NCBI GenBank assembly: GCA_000934455.1
Contig: KN884963.1
Span: 39,850-71,725 of the forward strand
Source: Apostichopus parvimensis
Lineage: Eukaryota > Echinodermata > Holothuroidea > Aspidochirotida > Stichopodidae
Direction: 5' to 3'
DNA length: 31,876 nucleotides
A program made the position numbers and the translations under genes. Numbering within the stretch: position 1 is the first letter of the stretch; each line of letters starts with the position of its first letter. Positions 30,626 through 31,876 of this stretch are shown here, piece after piece. The notes below the pieces were generated by a model. That model was given only the letters and a program-made list of their open reading frames with translations. It did no database searches and was not told the DNA's origin.

Positions 30626-31451
30626 CAAACAGACCGCGGTGCCAATAACCTCTTGCAGTTATTTTTAACACAAATCAGTTCTGCAAACACATGCACTGTA
30701 TTAAACAGTAAACAAATCCCTTTATCTCAGATTATTTGTTCATTTAGGCTTGTTTGAGTTGATTGATACTAATCTCTTTAATCAACAAGATAAACAACAG
30801 AGGATTGTTTGTACACTGGGGGATTAATTCATTGGCATTACTTTACTTATATGTCTCATTCACATAAGGCCACATGTAACTTGTATAAACCATACTGATA
30901 TGTTCATGTGTTGAGTTCAGCAGGTTAAGGTTTGTGCAACATGATTGCCTAAACCAATACTGTGATGGTTTGTTTGTATTGATTATGTTATATGGCTGTC
31001 CCGCCACAGTATAATGTATATTCCTACATGTACAAATAATGGCTTCTGCAGTATGCTTCTATTTTCATGTTACTTTTGACATTCAAGTTTAGATGTACCA
31101 TTTCCTTCTTCACAGTACTAGAGTATGAAATGTTCTGAGTACTTGAAAAGTATGTTTTTAAAGTCACATTAAATTTTATTAAATCATATAAAACAACCTA
31201 TTAGGAGGAAGGTCATAACTTGTGGAGATTGTGACCATAAATGGCGATATGTTCTCAATTCATGGACACATGTATCTGCTAGTATGTGCATATTCAACTC
31301 CTAAACATGTTATCTGTAGTGTACAACAATGGAACCAGTCTGACAGTGATTTGAACTGGGCATGGGTACATGTTCCTTCCCCCTCCCCCCCCCAGCCCCC
31401 CCCCCCTCACCATCTCCCCTGAAGTTACCTAGTTATGCATTTCCCTTATAG
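30626..31451 (+). other. Intron end, no gene seen
   Basis: AT-rich sequence without recognisable genes or RNA. A homopolymeric C-rich tract lies at 31377-31421, near the acceptor TTCCCTTATAG. Confidence 0.6.
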
Positions 31452-31818
31452 GGTAATACTGTTGAGCAATTGGGTCATTCTTCTAACCCTTGGCTGTTGG
31501 AAGTTACCCTTCGACAAAACCAGGAGAGTGGAGTCTTGTCAGGTAACACCACGTACAGCTTCACCAACGGTTGGGTCAACTTCACTGATCTGTCCATTAA
31601 CACCACCGGTTCTACTTTTGTACTCGACTTTGCGATCATTCACCCAAATACATCAAGTCTGTCAGCCAGCTCTGCTGAATTTGAAGTGGAAGTAAAGGCC
31701 GTATGCAATAGAAGTCATAGATCAACCATCAGACGTTCTTCTGGGAAATTCATTTGACGTAACCATTGAGCTTCAAGACAGCATCACAGGAAATGTAGCA
31801 GATAACTTGGAAGAAAAG
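31452..31818 (+). CDS. PKHD1L1: PKHD1L1-like exon: Ig-like ectodomain module, with frameshift
   Basis: Enters phase 0. The frame encodes WLLEVTLRQNQESGVLSGNT, then TTYSFTNGWVNFTDLSINTT and EFEVEVKAV, matching the family motif of L.G.T...F..GWANFTDL. Near 31696-31711 the likeness moves to the +1 frame, which then reads IEVIDQPSDVLLGNSFDVTI and continues to a GTAAAA donor after 31818. If the first frame is followed it stops at 31755-31757. A one-base excess in this assembly or a real mutation would explain it. Confidence 0.85.
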
Positions 31819-31876
31819 GTAAAAATGATTCCTAGGTGTTCCACAGTTTAATGTTACTACCAAAAATGTTACTACG

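Larger units (their letters stand above)
552..31818 (+). other. PKHD1L1: Fibrocystin-L (PKHD1L1-like) gene, partial, 28 supported exons
   Basis: This is the span of the supported exons of one gene. Exons were chained by GT-AG boundaries and matching phase; most introns are phase 1. The domain order (IPT/TIG repeats, cupredoxin-like module, IPT repeats, G8, PbH1, G8, PbH1, Cys-rich block, ectodomain with a polybasic cleavage site) is that of vertebrate PKHD1L1, and many short motifs match it closely. PKHD1L1 is known as a huge type I membrane protein of the cell surface, reported on hair-cell stereocilia and in immune cells; the role in this organism is inferred only. Start codon, signal peptide, transmembrane segment and stop are outside the window. 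The sister family PKHD1 and the G8 proteins CEMIP and TMEM2 are less likely because of the full module order. Confidence 0.95.

Overview
The window is animal nuclear DNA and holds most of one large gene, read on the plus strand, cut into at least 28 exons by GT-AG introns. Long AT-rich introns, dense minisatellites, hAT-like and TTAA-flanked transposon remnants and a 545-base run of N all fit a scaffold from a marine invertebrate genome. An echinoderm or other invertebrate deuterostome is plausible, but I cannot fix the species.

The gene is an orthologue of fibrocystin-L (PKHD1L1), a very large secreted or single-pass membrane protein. The exons keep reading phase from one to the next and encode about 2,970 residues, the C-terminal two thirds or so of the family length. 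In order: two IPT/TIG domains (552-1266); a cupredoxin-like module (1802-3127); about seven more IPT/TIG domains (4056-7480); first G8 domain (7806-9587); first parallel beta-helix (PbH1) region (10710-12954); second G8 domain (15550-17832, broken by the assembly gap); second PbH1 region (18438-23513); a conserved Cys-rich block (25240-26698); and a juxtamembrane-side ectodomain with a five-arginine proprotein convertase site (27870-31818). The signal peptide, N-terminal IPT domains, transmembrane segment and tail lie outside the window. The last exon carries an apparent one-base frameshift.

Introns hold at least twelve tandem arrays, roughly 20% of the window. Several are built from the gene's own exon-intron junctions: arrays at 3114-3653, 16331-17040 and 19767-20470 repeat the 3' end of the preceding exon, at least two of them with its splice donor, and the array at 28427-28629 repeats the splice acceptor of the following exon. 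This repeated junction-seeded expansion is the most unusual feature seen. Two other arrays have units that can fold as short hairpins.

Mobile DNA: a 655-bp element at 2213-2867 with perfect 8-bp target duplications, a 367-bp hAT-type MITE at 29812-30178 inserted inside a minisatellite, a 2.05-kb TTAA-flanked element at 13363-15412 carrying a broken THAP-domain gene, and a duplicated tRNA-like segment on the minus strand at 9123-9241. No prokaryotic gene, CRISPR array or intact non-coding RNA gene was found.
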